From an uncultured Lachnospiraceae bacterium (GTDB taxonomy: Bacteria > Bacillota > Clostridia > Lachnospirales > Lachnospiraceae): 22,639 bases of DNA. The first letter of the stretch is position 1. Every line of letters starts with the position of its first letter. The stretch spans positions 1 to 22,639 of the forward strand of contig CAJUSQ010000035.1 of assembly GCA_910588885.1 (NCBI GenBank), given 5' to 3'. Shown here piece after piece: positions 22,391-22,639 of this stretch. The position numbers were made by a program, and so were the translations under genes. Under the pieces are notes generated by a model, which saw nothing but the letters and a program-made list of their open reading frames with translations, searched no databases and was not told the DNA's origin.

Positions 22391-22420
22391 GGCAGGTTCC
22401 TCCTTAAAGGGTTTTTCTTA

Positions 22421-22449
22421 ATCATAGCATTTGGGGAAGAGGGGGACAA
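22421..22449 (-). promoter_or_regulatory. Sigma-A promoter of the second lysR
   Basis: Minus strand: -35 TTGTCC (22449-22444), 17 nt, -10 TATGAT (22426-22421). Around the -10 the bases GCTATGATWARGAAAAA are nearly the same as in the UroD-family promoter at 21418-21447. Confidence 0.6.
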
Positions 22450-22639
22450 GGAATTTCCGGGACAATCGGTACAATATGGAATCAGCTATGACAGAAAAAC
22501 AAAGAAGCACCGCTGTGCCACGGAATATATAGGGTAACCCTTTGACCGAAAGCTTCAGTCCAAACGAAAAAGCATCTGTAAAACCTGGTTCTTTCTGAAC
22601 TTTGGGTATAATCAATAAATGAGACAGGATTTACACCTG
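22450..22639. other. Right-end region, no gene supported
   Basis: These 190 nt lie upstream of the lysR promoter. A 65-codon frame on the minus strand (22418-22615) runs across that promoter and has no ribosome site, so I do not call it. No tRNA, hairpin terminator or repeat is evident. Confidence 0.4.

Noticed and set aside
22418..22615. 65-codon minus-strand frame at the right end
   Set aside because: It spans the lysR promoter, lacks a ribosome site, and shows no recognisable motif.

Overview
The window looks like chromosome from a spore-forming anaerobic Firmicute, most likely a clostridium of the Lachnospiraceae type (inference). The grounds are strong AGGAGG ribosome sites, moderate GC with AT-rich intergenic DNA, consensus sigma-A promoters, a T-box in front of tyrS, the sporulation genes spmA/spmB beside a D,D-carboxypeptidase, and an oxygen-independent molybdoenzyme. 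There is no phage, insertion sequence or CRISPR array.

Layout, left to right. Positions 1-52 hold the 3' part of a tRNA-Lys. Then come a GNAT acetyltransferase ending in a 32-nt tandem repeat, a 45-codon basic ORF, a DUF1638 protein, trmB (with three 37-nt repeats in its leader), and a membrane-anchored D,D-carboxypeptidase whose third motif is KNG instead of KTG. Next are an unrecognised 168-residue protein and a tightly coupled pair behind a perfect sigma-A promoter: an AbiEi-type antitoxin and a partner that resembles AbiEii but has lost its nucleotidyltransferase motifs. A flavoprotein and a divergent LysR regulator share a promoter region with a clear LysR-type box. The regulator ends head-on into spmB. 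spmA and spmB are split by 205 nt of hairpins and a promoter, and a second D,D-carboxypeptidase lies divergent from spmA, followed by a histidine phosphatase and an acylphosphatase. tyrS follows on the minus strand with a complete T-box leader, then an AI-2E family permease.

The right end (about 15.9-22.4 kb) reads as one catabolic or respiratory locus on the minus strand, transcribed right to left: a LysR regulator, a uroporphyrinogen-decarboxylase-family protein (a methyltransferase-like fold), a GntP-type permease broken by a single-base frameshift, and a DmsA-like molybdopterin reductase. The reductase lacks a Tat signal and carries a mini DmsB ferredoxin fused through a pentapeptide-repeat linker. 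It has its own promoter followed at once by an intrinsic terminator, so it may be attenuated. The substrate is unknown.

The most unusual items are the AbiEi/eroded-AbiEii pair, the DmsA-ferredoxin fusion, and the recurrence of short tandem duplications at gene edges (GNAT 3' end, trmB 5' leader, tyrS 3' end, and inside the reductase). All family assignments were made by eye from the sequence.
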